From Microbacterium sp. Leaf151 (GTDB lineage Bacteria; Actinomycetota; Actinomycetes; Actinomycetales; Microbacteriaceae): DNA of 64,000 nt. The translations under genes and the position numbers were made by a program. Shown piece after piece: positions 1 to 7,477 of this stretch; position 1 is the first letter of the stretch; each line of letters starts with the position of its first letter. The DNA lies in NCBI RefSeq assembly GCF_001424225.1, contig NZ_LMOR01000004.1, positions 1-64,000 on the forward strand, in the 5' to 3' direction. The notes under the pieces were generated by a model, which was not told the origin of the DNA, did no database searches, and saw only the letters and a program-made list of their open reading frames with translations.

Positions 1-332
1 TTGACCAGCCACTCAGCACACAGTTCCTCAGTGGGACCTCACGAAGAGATCGACCTCGGGAACCGGCCGAACGACCAGAACCAAAACCATACACCATTCC
101 GTGAGGTCTTGGGCGGTTCACCACGTTAGAGGAAACAGGGGCCCTTCGGCCGCTCCGCTCTCCCCTGTGGGGCGAACAAGTAATACTTTACGTCCGGTTT
201 ACCTGCTCGGCCAATCACTCCACATCCCGGGCGTGTCGCCGAACGAAATCCGCGGAAACATGCGGGAAACAACGGGAACCCGACGCGGCCGTGGAGCTCG
301 GCCGGGCCGAGGTGCGATACGCACGGAAGCCG
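1..332. other. Intergenic left edge, no gene recognised
   Basis: No open frame here has convincing codon bias or a recognisable product. The stretch includes a somewhat AT-richer patch near 175-205 and a CAGGGG...CCCCTG inverted repeat near 135-167, either of which could belong to a promoter or terminator of a gene beyond the left edge. Confidence 0.4.
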
Positions 333-506
333 TCAGGCGACGAGTACCCATGCGAGGCCGGAGGCCATGGCATCCGTGTGCCCGCCGGTGAACTCGATCC
401 CGTCGAAGAACATCGCACCCAGCACGAGAGCGAAGACGAACACGATCGACAGGAAGAGCACGGCCACGCCGGCGAGGGTGATCAGAAGTGGGAGTCGGTT
501 TGCCAT
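333..506 (-). CDS. Small single-pass membrane protein (57 aa), hypothetical
   Basis: A 57-residue frame begins MANRLPLLIT and carries one long hydrophobic segment (about residues 5-35), followed by a short tail with His and Asp. The start is the ATG at 504-506; an in-frame longer reading runs back into rpsA and is not credible. It lies downstream of rpsA on the same strand, but a strong terminator at 561-598 separates them, so it probably has its own weak promoter. I do not recognise a family; a small actinobacterial inner-membrane protein is all that can be said. Confidence 0.5.
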   Translation of the reverse strand: MANRLPLLITLAGVAVLFLSIVFVFALVLGAMFFDGIEFTGGHTDAMASGLAWVLVA

Positions 507-560
507 ACATCGATCTTGCCCGGCACTCCCCCGAGAACGACAGGGCTTGCGTCGAGACGA

Positions 561-598
561 CCGAAGGCCGGCACCTCCGAGGAGGTACCGGCCTTCGG
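561..598 (-). terminator. Intrinsic terminator of rpsA
   Basis: A near-perfect hairpin (11-bp outer stem CCGAAGGCCGG / CCGGCCTTCGG plus an inner ACCTCC/GGAGGT stem) starts about 12 bp after the rpsA stop codon. There is no long T-run, as is usual for GC-rich actinobacterial terminators. Confidence 0.75.
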
Positions 599-609
599 TG
601 CGAGACGGA

Positions 610-2064
610 TCAGCGTCCGGAGAGCTTCTCGCGAAGCGCCGCCAGCGACTCGTCGTCGGCGAGGGTGCCCTGGGCGGGCGACTCCGACGAGAACGAACCA
701 CCGAACGAACCGGCGTCCGTCGGGTTCGCCGCTTCGGCCTCGAGGGCCTTGGCGACGGCGGACTTGTGAGCCTCCCAGCGACCCTGGGCCGCGGCGTACT
801 CCTGCTCCCACTGCTCGCGCTGAGCGTCGAAGCCCTCGAGCCAGGCACCCGACTCGGGGTCGAAGCCCTCGGGGTACTTGTACTCGCCGCGCTCGTCGTA
901 CTCGGTGGCCATGCCGTACAGCGCCGGGTCGAACTCGGTGCCGTTGGGGTCGACGGACTCGTTGGCCTGCTTGAGCGACAGCGAGATGCGACGACGCTCG
1001 AGGTCGATGTCGATGATCTTGACGAAGACCTCTTCGCCGACCGAAACAACCTGCTCAGCGAGCTCGACGTGCTTGCCCGAAAGCTCGGAGATGTGCACGA
1101 GGCCCTCGATGCCGTCGGCCACGCGGACGAACGCACCGAAGGGAACCAGCTTGGTGACCTTGCCCGGAGCGATCTGACCGATCGCGTGGGTACGGGCGAA
1201 CACCTGCCACGGGTCTTCCTGCGTCGCCTTGAGCGAGAGCGACACGCGCTCGCGATCGAGGTCGACCTCGAGGATCTCGACGGTGACCTCCTGGCCCACC
1301 TCGACGACCTCGGAGGCGTGCTCGATGTGCTTCCAGGAGAGCTCGGAGACGTGGACGAGACCGTCAACGCCGCCCAGGTCGACGAACGCACCGAAGTTGA
1401 CGATCGACGAGACCGTGCCCTTGCGGACCTGACCCTTGTGGAGGTTGTTGAGGAACGTGGTGCGCGACTCGGACTGCGTCTGCTCGAGCAGAGCGCGGCG
1501 CGAGAGCACGACGTTGTTGCGGTTCTTGTCGAGCTCGAGGATCTTGGCCTCGATCTCCTGGCCGAGGTACGGCGTCAGGTCGCGGACACGGCGCAGCTCG
1601 ATGAGCGAAGCCGGGAGGAAGCCGCGGAGGCCGATGTCGACGATGAGACCACCCTTGACGACCTCGATCACGGAACCGGTGACGACACCGTCGTTCTCCT
1701 TGATCTTCTCGACGTCGCCCCACGCACGCTCGTACTGAGCGCGCTTCTTGGACAGGATGAGGCGGCCTTCCTTGTCCTCCTTCTGGAGAACGAGGGCCTC
1801 GACGTGATCGCCGACGTTGACGACCTCATTGGGGTCGACGTCGTGCTTGATCGAGAGCTCGCGGGAGGGGATGACACCCTCGGTCTTGTAACCGACGTCG
1901 AGGAGGACCTCGTCGCGGTCGATCTTGACCACGGTGCCTTCGATGAGGTCGCCGTCGTTGAAGAACTTGAGCGTCTTCTCGACCGCGGCCAGGAAGTCTT
2001 CGGCCGAGCCGATGTCGTTGATCGCGACCTGCTTGATAGCCGGGGCGGTCGTTGCGGTAGTCAT
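610..2064 (-). CDS. rpsA: 30S ribosomal protein S1
   Basis: 484 residues with four S1 RNA-binding (OB-fold) repeats, centred near residues 40-105, 125-190, 205-275 and 292-360. Each shows the G-x-V-x(n)-G-(A/L)-F/V-V-(D/R) strand pattern and a VHxSELS-type ending. The N-terminus (MTTATTAPAIKQVAINDIG) and four-domain length are those of actinobacterial S1, which is shorter than the six-domain E. coli protein. The C-terminal about 120 residues are charged and low in complexity. It binds mRNA on the 30S subunit and helps initiation on structured or SD-poor messages. It is followed by a hairpin terminator and appears monocistronic. Confidence 0.97.
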   Translation of the reverse strand: MTTATTAPAIKQVAINDIGSAEDFLAAVEKTLKFFNDGDLIEGTVVKIDRDEVLLDVGYKTEGVIPSRELSIKHDVDPNEVVNVGDHVEALVLQKEDKEGRLILSKKRAQYERAWGDVEKIKENDGVVTGSVIEVVKGGLIVDIGLRGFLPASLIELRRVRDLTPYLGQEIEAKILELDKNRNNVVLSRRALLEQTQSESRTTFLNNLHKGQVRKGTVSSIVNFGAFVDLGGVDGLVHVSELSWKHIEHASEVVEVGQEVTVEILEVDLDRERVSLSLKATQEDPWQVFARTHAIGQIAPGKVTKLVPFGAFVRVADGIEGLVHISELSGKHVELAEQVVSVGEEVFVKIIDIDLERRRISLSLKQANESVDPNGTEFDPALYGMATEYDERGEYKYPEGFDPESGAWLEGFDAQREQWEQEYAAAQGRWEAHKSAVAKALEAEAANPTDAGSFGGSFSSESPAQGTLADDESLAALREKLSGR

Positions 2065-2489
2065 GTAGTGGGTTGTCCTAGTTGGGTGTGGTGTCGGGCC
2101 TCGACTTCAGCGCCCGTCGGTCCCGTAGACCGAGGACAGCGGGCATCCGCACACCCGAGGGCGAACGCATGCCGCGCGTCGAAGCGAAGCGGATTGATTC
2201 GTGCGATGTCACGGGCCGCCCGGATAGCGAGCAGAGCCCACGTGTGACACCTCAGTCTAGCTCACCGGCTCCTCCCCACGGATCGTGCGGCGACAAGGGC
2301 GTCACACAACGTCGGTGAAGCGGCGGCGCCGGGCGCCGATTCGCCCCGGATCGGCCGTTTTGCTACGTCCTTCTCAGCCCGCGTGCCCAGGTGGCATCCA
2401 GAATGCCGTGCCAGGCTCCCCGTTTTGTGCCCGCTATCGCGGGTCAGACGACGACACCCGCGTCGTTCCCCCCACGTGAAATCGGTTCT
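2065..2489. other. Divergent intergenic region between rpsA and a secreted lysozyme-like gene
   Basis: About 425 bp separate two divergently transcribed genes, so promoters for both should lie here. On the minus strand a TAGACT hexamer (2254-2259) is a possible -10 for rpsA, but no good -35 accompanies it. I looked for a c-di-AMP (ydaO) riboswitch ahead of the cell-wall gene and did not find its conserved blocks. Confidence 0.4.
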
Positions 2490-3491
2490 ATGCGCTCTTC
2501 TTCGACGCCCACGTCCAACCGTCGTGATCGCCGCCTTGCCGCCCGCCGCACCCGTCGTCGCCCGGTGACGACCGTCGGTGTGCTCGTGGTCGGCGCGGTC
2601 GCGACCGCGGCCCTCACCGGCACCGTGCCGGCGGCCACCGCCTCGCCCACCGACCTGACGACCGCGACGTTCTCGCTCGCCTCGACGACCACACCGACCG
2701 CCCTCACGGCCGCCCGTGGCCCCGAAGTCGCGGAGGCGCGCGCTGCTCAGACCACCGCCGCCGGCTCCCTGCAGGCCGCGTCGAGCGTGCAGGCCGACAT
2801 CGTGGCATCCGGGCTCGACATCGGTCAGCCCGCGACCGTCGACACCCGCGCGCTCGAGCAGGCCACGGAGCGCCTGGAGGCGGCCGCCGTGCTGCCGGCG
2901 ACGTTCCTGCCCGACTTCGCCGACGATGTCGAGGCCGCGACCGCGACCATCGACCAGCGCGTCGCCGAATTGCGCGGCAGCCTCGACGCGGCCGTGGCGA
3001 AGAAGGCCGAAGAGGAAGCAGCCGAGAAAGCACGCCAGGAAGCGGAGGCCGCAGCCGCAGCCGTAGCCGCCGCCGAAGCAGAGGCCGCCGAGCAAGCCGC
3101 CACGGAGCCGAGCACCTCGACGTCGTCGTCGAGCGGCGGCGGATCGTCGGCACCGTTCGCCACGGGCGGCGGGTCGGGCGACAACAGCCCGGCCGGCGCG
3201 CAGGCGACCGCCCGCGGCATGCTGTCCAGCCGCGGCTGGGGAGACGACCAGTTCAGCTGCCTCGTCTCGCTGTGGAACAAGGAATCGGGCTGGAACTACC
3301 AGGCCTACAACGCCAGCAGTGGCGCCTTCGGCATCCCCCAGGCGCTCCCGGGGAGCAAGATGTCATCGGCCGGCGCTGACTGGCAGAGCAACGCGACCAC
3401 CCAGATCTCGTGGGGCCTCGGTTACATCTCCGGCCGCTACGGCGACCCGTGCGGCGCGTGGAGCCACTCGCAGGCCACCGGCTGGTACTGA
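2490..3491 (+). CDS. Secreted lysozyme-fold / transglycosylase-like cell-wall protein (paralogue 1)
   Basis: 333 residues from the ATG at 2490. An Arg-rich N-terminus and a hydrophobic stretch ending in an Ala-rich cleavage region (about residues 1-48) form a signal peptide. The middle (about 150-215) is an Ala/Glu/Lys-rich coiled coil, followed by a Ser/Gly linker. The C-terminal ~90 residues are a lysozyme-like transglycosylase domain: QFSCLVSLWNKESGWNYQAY contains the likely catalytic Glu, followed by GIPQALPGSKM and a conserved AWSHSQ...WY ending. Inferred role: extracellular peptidoglycan cleavage in growth or division. A paralogue of the same design lies at 6192-7085. A terminator follows at 3531-3570. 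Substrate cleavage is not proven from sequence. Confidence 0.85.
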   Translation: MRSSSTPTSNRRDRRLAARRTRRRPVTTVGVLVVGAVATAALTGTVPAATASPTDLTTATFSLASTTTPTALTAARGPEVAEARAAQTTAAGSLQAASSVQADIVASGLDIGQPATVDTRALEQATERLEAAAVLPATFLPDFADDVEAATATIDQRVAELRGSLDAAVAKKAEEEAAEKARQEAEAAAAAVAAAEAEAAEQAATEPSTSTSSSSGGGSSAPFATGGGSGDNSPAGAQATARGMLSSRGWGDDQFSCLVSLWNKESGWNYQAYNASSGAFGIPQALPGSKMSSAGADWQSNATTQISWGLGYISGRYGDPCGAWSHSQATGWY

Positions 3492-3530
3492 TCCGCGGAA
3501 CGGTTGAAGCGACCGGTTGAAACAGAACGA

Positions 3531-3570
3531 CGAAAGCGCCGCCCCGAACACTATTCGGGCGGCGCTTTCG
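3531..3570 (+). terminator. Intrinsic terminator of the lysozyme-like gene
   Basis: Perfect long stem (CGAAAGCGCCGCCC / GGGCGGCGCTTTCG) with a short loop, beginning 39 bp after the stop codon. The 14-bp tandem repeat array begins at its last base. Confidence 0.8.
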
Positions 3571-3681
3571 TCGTCGTCGCTGGGTCGTTGTCGCTGGGTC
3601 GTTGTCGCTCGGTCGTTGTCGCTCGGTCGTTGTCGCTGGGTCGTTGTCGCTGGGTCGGTGTCGCTGGGTCGTTGTCGTCCG
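3570..3681 (+). repeat. 14-bp tandem repeat array, 8 units
   Basis: Eight head-to-tail copies of a unit close to GTCGTTGTCGCTGG. Units at 3584, 3626 and 3640 match exactly; the others differ at one to three positions (for example GTCGTTGTCGCTCG at 3598 and 3612). The array sits between a terminator and the end of a convergent gene and does not encode a supported product. It resembles a minisatellite rather than a protein-binding array, though a factor site cannot be excluded. Confidence 0.85.
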
Positions 3682-3772
3682 GTCGGTTCGGCTGACTTCG
3701 TCTTCAGGAGGACCAGTTCTCGCCACACGGCCAGATCACCTCATCCATCGCCGACGACGAGCGACCGATCGG

Positions 3773-5470
3773 TCAGGCGCCGTTACGACGGGCGATGACG
3801 CCCGCGAGCAGGGCGTGGGACAGGGGCGCGAGCGACACCACCATGAGGAGCGTGCCGATCACCGCCTGCTCGGCCTGCAGCAGCACTCCCCCGATGAGCA
3901 GCCCCGTGAACAGCACCGACGAGACCACCCGACGGACCATGCGCTCGAGATCGCGCATGCGGCGTTCGATGCGAGGCGTCTCGACGGCGAGAGACCCCTC
4001 CTCGAGTCGGGAGATGAGGTTGTCGGCACGGCGCGGCAGGCGAGCGGTCACCGCCGCCACAGCCCCGACCTCCCGCACGAGAGCCTGGGCGGTGTTGCCG
4101 CTCTCTTCGCGGATCAGGCGCTGGGCATAGGGCTCGACGGCATCCCAGATGTTGAAGGCGGGGTCGAGCGAACTGCACATTCCGCTCGTCAACGACATGG
4201 CGCGCACGATCAGGAGGAAATTCTCGGGCAGCTGGAACGGCAGAGCGCGCACGACGTCGCCGAACTCGATCGCGAAGGCACGGAACTCTCGGGGGTCGAC
4301 CTCTTGCAGTTCGGCGAACCCCATGCCACCGAAGCGCGAGAAGAGCTGCGTCATCGCCCGTTCGAGCTGGATCGTGTCGGCCGAGGGAAGCAGGACTCCG
4401 ACGTCGCGGATACCGTCGACCAGGCCCTTGCCATCTCGCGAGGCCGCGGCGATGAGGACGCGGCGAAGACCCCGTCGGAGGCCCGGCGGGACGTCGCCCA
4501 TCATGCCGAAGTCGATGAAGGTGAAGCGCCAGGCCGGAGGGCCGGCATCCGTCGTCGGAGACAATGGAGTGACGAAGACGTTGCCGGGGTGGGGGTCGGC
4601 GTGGAAGAACCCGTCATCGAACAGCTGGTCGAACATCACCGCGGCGAAACGCGCGGCGACCTCGGACGGGTCGATGCCGGCGGCTCGAAGCGCGTCGACG
4701 TCGTTGATCTTGATCGCACTGACGTCTTCGAGGGTCAGTACGCGACGGGTCGTGCGCTCCCACACGACGTCGGGGACGGCGACCCCGTCCTCTCCCCCGA
4801 AGTCCGCGGAGAACCGCTCGGAGTTGGCGGCCTCGTGGAGGTAATCGATCTCTTCGAGGCTGGTCACGGCGAACTCCTCCACGAGGGAGGGCATGTCGAC
4901 GCGATCGCGCACGAGGGCGACCTTGCTCAGCCAGACACCGACCTTGCGGAGGGCACGCAGGTCCACGTCGACGATGCGATCGATGTCGGGACGCTGGATC
5001 TTCAACACGACCGCGCGCAGCCCGGTCTCCTCGGCCAGCTCATCGGTGAGCACGGCTCGGTGCGCCTGACCCAGCGAGGCCGCGGCGAGGGGACGGTCGT
5101 CGACGCTCGCGAAGGCGCGCTCCAACGGCATCCCGAGTTCTTGCTCGGCGCGAGCGCGCATCTGAGCGAAGGGGACCGCGGGCACCTCGTCCTGCAGCCC
5201 CTCGAGCTCTTTGGTGATGATCGGGGGGAGCACGTCGAGGCGCGACGACATGAACTGCCCGACCTTGATCATGAGACCACCGAGGTCGACGGCGAGCACG
5301 TGGAAGCGACGGGCGATGCGCTGCAGTCGCCGCGTTCGGCCCCGGGCGGAGATCCACCCGAGGCCGAACCGCGGTAGGAAGAGCTCGTACCACCATGCCT
5401 GCACGAGGTAGCGCGCCGCGAAGCGCGTGATGCGCCGGTAGCGGGCCTTCATGAGGGCGTCGTCGGTCAT
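3773..5470 (-). CDS. ABC1/UbiB (AarF) family atypical kinase
   Basis: 565 residues with the hallmarks of the ABC1/UbiB family: the KxGQ motif (KVGQFMSSR, about residue 68), the Ala-rich nucleotide loop AAASLGQAH (about 149), HADPHPGN (catalytic loop, about 290) and FIDFG (metal-binding DFG). Two hydrophobic segments near the C-terminus suggest a membrane anchor. Family members are ATPases/atypical kinases supporting isoprenoid-quinone or lipid metabolism; in an actinobacterium menaquinone or membrane-lipid homeostasis is the likely context, but the substrate is unknown. It lies 52 bp downstream of the padR gene on the same strand, so the two may be co-transcribed and under PadR control. Confidence 0.9.
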   Translation of the reverse strand: MTDDALMKARYRRITRFAARYLVQAWWYELFLPRFGLGWISARGRTRRLQRIARRFHVLAVDLGGLMIKVGQFMSSRLDVLPPIITKELEGLQDEVPAVPFAQMRARAEQELGMPLERAFASVDDRPLAAASLGQAHRAVLTDELAEETGLRAVVLKIQRPDIDRIVDVDLRALRKVGVWLSKVALVRDRVDMPSLVEEFAVTSLEEIDYLHEAANSERFSADFGGEDGVAVPDVVWERTTRRVLTLEDVSAIKINDVDALRAAGIDPSEVAARFAAVMFDQLFDDGFFHADPHPGNVFVTPLSPTTDAGPPAWRFTFIDFGMMGDVPPGLRRGLRRVLIAAASRDGKGLVDGIRDVGVLLPSADTIQLERAMTQLFSRFGGMGFAELQEVDPREFRAFAIEFGDVVRALPFQLPENFLLIVRAMSLTSGMCSSLDPAFNIWDAVEPYAQRLIREESGNTAQALVREVGAVAAVTARLPRRADNLISRLEEGSLAVETPRIERRMRDLERMVRRVVSSVLFTGLLIGGVLLQAEQAVIGTLLMVVSLAPLSHALLAGVIARRNGA

Positions 5471-5522
5471 CGGAGCTCCTGGATGCCGACGGGCGCAGAG
5501 CCCCCGTCGCTGTGGGGCGACC

Positions 5523-6101
5523 TCACCCCTGGGCGAGGATGGAGTAGAGCTTACGGCGAGCCTCGTCGAGGATCTCGACCGCCTGCTGGACCTGCTCCTT
5601 GTCGCCCGTGCGTGCGACCTGGGCGGCGGCCTGCGCGAGTTCGACCCCGGCCTTGGGGAGCGCCGTCATGCGGCCGCTGTCGCGCGAGCCCGCCGACTCC
5701 CAGGGTGCGGTGCGCTCGGTGGTCTCGTCGCCGGCCGCGGCGCGACCCTCGGCGGTGAGCGAGTAGGTCTTGCGACCGTTGGACTCCTCGGACTGCACGA
5801 GGCCCTCATCGGTGAGCAGCTGAAGCGTGGGGTAGACCGAGCCGGGGCTCGGTTTCCACGAGCCGCCGCTGCGTTCTTCGATCTCGCGGATGATCTGGTA
5901 ACCGTGCATCGGCTGCTCAAGCAGAAGCGAGAGCACCGCCGAGCGCACATCACCCTTGTTCATGCGGGGCGTCGAGCTGGTCTTCTGCTCGAACTGGGTG
6001 CGCAGCTGCTCGAGACCCTCGAGGATGTTGGACATCGGCCAGCCGGGGGTGTTGTTGCCACCGCGTCCGCCGAACGCGTCTCCTAGGAATGAACCACTCA
6101 T
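5523..6101 (-). CDS. PadR family transcriptional regulator
   Basis: 192 residues. A flexible Gly/Asn-rich N-terminal segment (about 1-50) precedes a classic PadR winged helix: VLSLLLEQPMHGYQIIREIE, then SPGSVYPTLQLLTDEGLVQ. The C-terminal half contains charged helices typical of the dimerisation region. PadR proteins are usually autorepressors that release DNA on binding a small ligand. A perfect 10-bp inverted repeat 31 bp upstream (6132-6161) is the expected kind of operator. The ABC1 kinase immediately downstream is the likeliest co-regulated gene. Confidence 0.9.
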   Translation of the reverse strand: MSGSFLGDAFGGRGGNNTPGWPMSNILEGLEQLRTQFEQKTSSTPRMNKGDVRSAVLSLLLEQPMHGYQIIREIEERSGGSWKPSPGSVYPTLQLLTDEGLVQSEESNGRKTYSLTAEGRAAAGDETTERTAPWESAGSRDSGRMTALPKAGVELAQAAAQVARTGDKEQVQQAVEILDEARRKLYSILAQG

Positions 6102-6131
6102 GACGACCTCCTTCGCGCGAACCCGATCTGA

Positions 6132-6161
6132 GTCAGCGATACATAACGATATATCGCTGAC
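6132..6161 (-). promoter_or_regulatory. Inverted repeat upstream of padR, probable operator
   Basis: Arms GTCAGCGATA and TATCGCTGAC are perfect reverse complements separated by 10 AT-rich bases. The element lies 31-60 bp before the padR start and is far more AT-rich than its surroundings, so it probably overlaps the padR promoter. Its spacing and position fit PadR autoregulation; this is inferred, not shown. Confidence 0.6.
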
Positions 6162-6191
6162 GGGGTCGCGGGGCGGTCGCGGGGCGGATTC

Positions 6192-7085
6192 TCAGTACCA
6201 GTTGACGGACTGCGAGTGGCCCCACGCGCTACACGGCGTGCCGTATCCGCGGTCGATGTAGTCCAGCCCCCACGCGATCTGCGTCGCGGCGTTGGTCTGC
6301 CAATCGGCGCCGAAGGTCGCCATCTTGCTGCCGGGGAGGGCCTGCGGGATGCCGGTGGCGCCGCCGTCGTCGTTGTAGGCCTGATAGTTCCAGCCCGACT
6401 CCTTGTTCCACAGCGACGACAGACAGGAGAACTGATCGCTCCCCCACCCGTACTTCTCGGATGCCAGCTGAGCGGCGTACGCCCGCGCCCCGTCGGGGGT
6501 GTTCACCCGAGCGAGCGCCTCGGCGGCCTCCGCCTGACGCTGCGCCTCGGCGGCGGCGGCGGCCTCCGCCTGTCGCTGCGCCTCCGCGGCGGCATCCGCC
6601 GCGGCCTTCTCCGCTTTCGCCTGGTCGAGACTCGACTGCACCTCGGCGACGCGGGCGGACACGCGGGCGACCTCGGTCTGCGCGTTCTGACTGAGAGCCG
6701 GCACGAGGAGCACCGGCAGCAGGTCGGTCGAACCGAGGCGGGCGACGGCGTCTTCGAGGGCCGCCGTGTCGATCGAGGCGTCGCCGATCGAGAGCGGCAG
6801 GCCGGTGGAGGCGACGTCCGCGCGCACGGTGTCGGCGTTCGAGAGCGTCGACTCCGCGTCGTTCCGCGCCGAGCTCGCACCGGTGATGACGGCGTCCAGC
6901 GTGGGGGCGTTCGTGACGGGCACGGCCGTGCCGGGCGCGGAGAACGAGGATGCCGACGCGTCGGGGATCGAGAGCGGGGCGGCGACCGCCAGACCGGCGG
7001 TGGCGACCAGGCCGAATGCGAGGCCGGCGCACGTGGCGGCGGTGACGAGCGTGCGGCGGGCGCGGTGGACGTGCAGAAGTTTCAC
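6192..7085 (-). CDS. Secreted lysozyme-fold / transglycosylase-like cell-wall protein (paralogue 2)
   Basis: The start chosen is a GTG at 7083-7085, giving 297 residues that begin VKLLHVHRAR followed directly by a hydrophobic signal segment; an upstream ATG at 7169 would add 28 residues unlike a signal peptide. An Ala/Glu/Gln-rich coiled coil lies about residues 150-195. The C-terminal domain contains NKESGWNYQAYNDDGG, GIPQALPGSKM and AWGHSQSVNWY, collinear with the protein at 2490-3491, including the probable catalytic Glu. It ends 31 bp before the PadR palindrome. A GTAAC-type direct repeat about 115 bp upstream could be a cell-wall-responsive regulator site. Role: peptidoglycan remodelling outside the cell (inferred). 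Confidence 0.83.
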   Translation of the reverse strand: MKLLHVHRARRTLVTAATCAGLAFGLVATAGLAVAAPLSIPDASASSFSAPGTAVPVTNAPTLDAVITGASSARNDAESTLSNADTVRADVASTGLPLSIGDASIDTAALEDAVARLGSTDLLPVLLVPALSQNAQTEVARVSARVAEVQSSLDQAKAEKAAADAAAEAQRQAEAAAAAEAQRQAEAAEALARVNTPDGARAYAAQLASEKYGWGSDQFSCLSSLWNKESGWNYQAYNDDGGATGIPQALPGSKMATFGADWQTNAATQIAWGLDYIDRGYGTPCSAWGHSQSVNWY

Positions 7086-7198
7086 ATCAGAACGGAGCAA
7101 GGAGCAATCTTTCGTCGGGGCGCGCTCGTCGGGATCGAGCGCGGTCTCGTGTCGTTCGGGTCGACACAAGTCCCCGAGTGTGCGGGCCGGTTCTGAGC

Positions 7199-7214
7199 GT
7201 TATCTCTTCGTTAC
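7199..7214 (-). promoter_or_regulatory. GTAAC-n6-ATAAC direct repeat, possible MtrA box
   Basis: On the minus strand the pattern GTAACGAAGAGATAAC gives two pentamers spaced 11 bp start to start. From memory, actinobacterial MtrA sites are direct repeats of this type and several MtrA targets are cell-wall hydrolases, which matches the downstream gene. It is a single short match and may be chance. Confidence 0.35.
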
Positions 7215-7477
7215 CTGGATGCGGCGTGTGAGCGTGTCGGACCGCCGGGCGGGCGCGAGTGATCCGATGTCGGTTGGATCAGCACATCTCGGGCGCCCCC
7301 GCATGGAGTCCCCGAATAGCCCACTGACCTGGTATTTCCTGTCGCGCGATACGCGACTCGTCGGTGAAGATGCCCGGGGGGTCGAGACCACTGTCAGCGC
7401 GCATGACGGGCCAACCCGAGATTCGCGGAGAAACTCTCGGATCAGCCCGTCACCACGGCCTCAGCCGCGCTCCGGAG
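7215..7477. other. Intergenic region downstream of pgi
   Basis: No convincing gene. The stretch lies between the 3' end of pgi and the upstream region of the secreted protein on the same strand, so it should contain the pgi terminator and the latter's promoter. I see no hairpin strong enough to call. Confidence 0.4.

Noticed and set aside
367..2247. A 626-codon open frame antisense to rpsA
   Set aside because: It mirrors rpsA and has no recognisable protein features; long antisense frames are expected in GC-rich DNA. The same applies to the very long frames antisense to ctaD (48975-50897), the M20 peptidase (52351-54513), dnaE (60513-62603) and qcrB (44181-45935).
2065..2489. c-di-AMP (ydaO) riboswitch upstream of the lysozyme-like gene
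   Set aside because: Common for actinobacterial cell-wall hydrolases, but the conserved riboswitch blocks were not found in this leader or upstream of the paralogue at 6192-7085.
3570..3681. CRISPR array
   Set aside because: The units are 14 bp and head to tail without unique spacers, and no cas genes are near.
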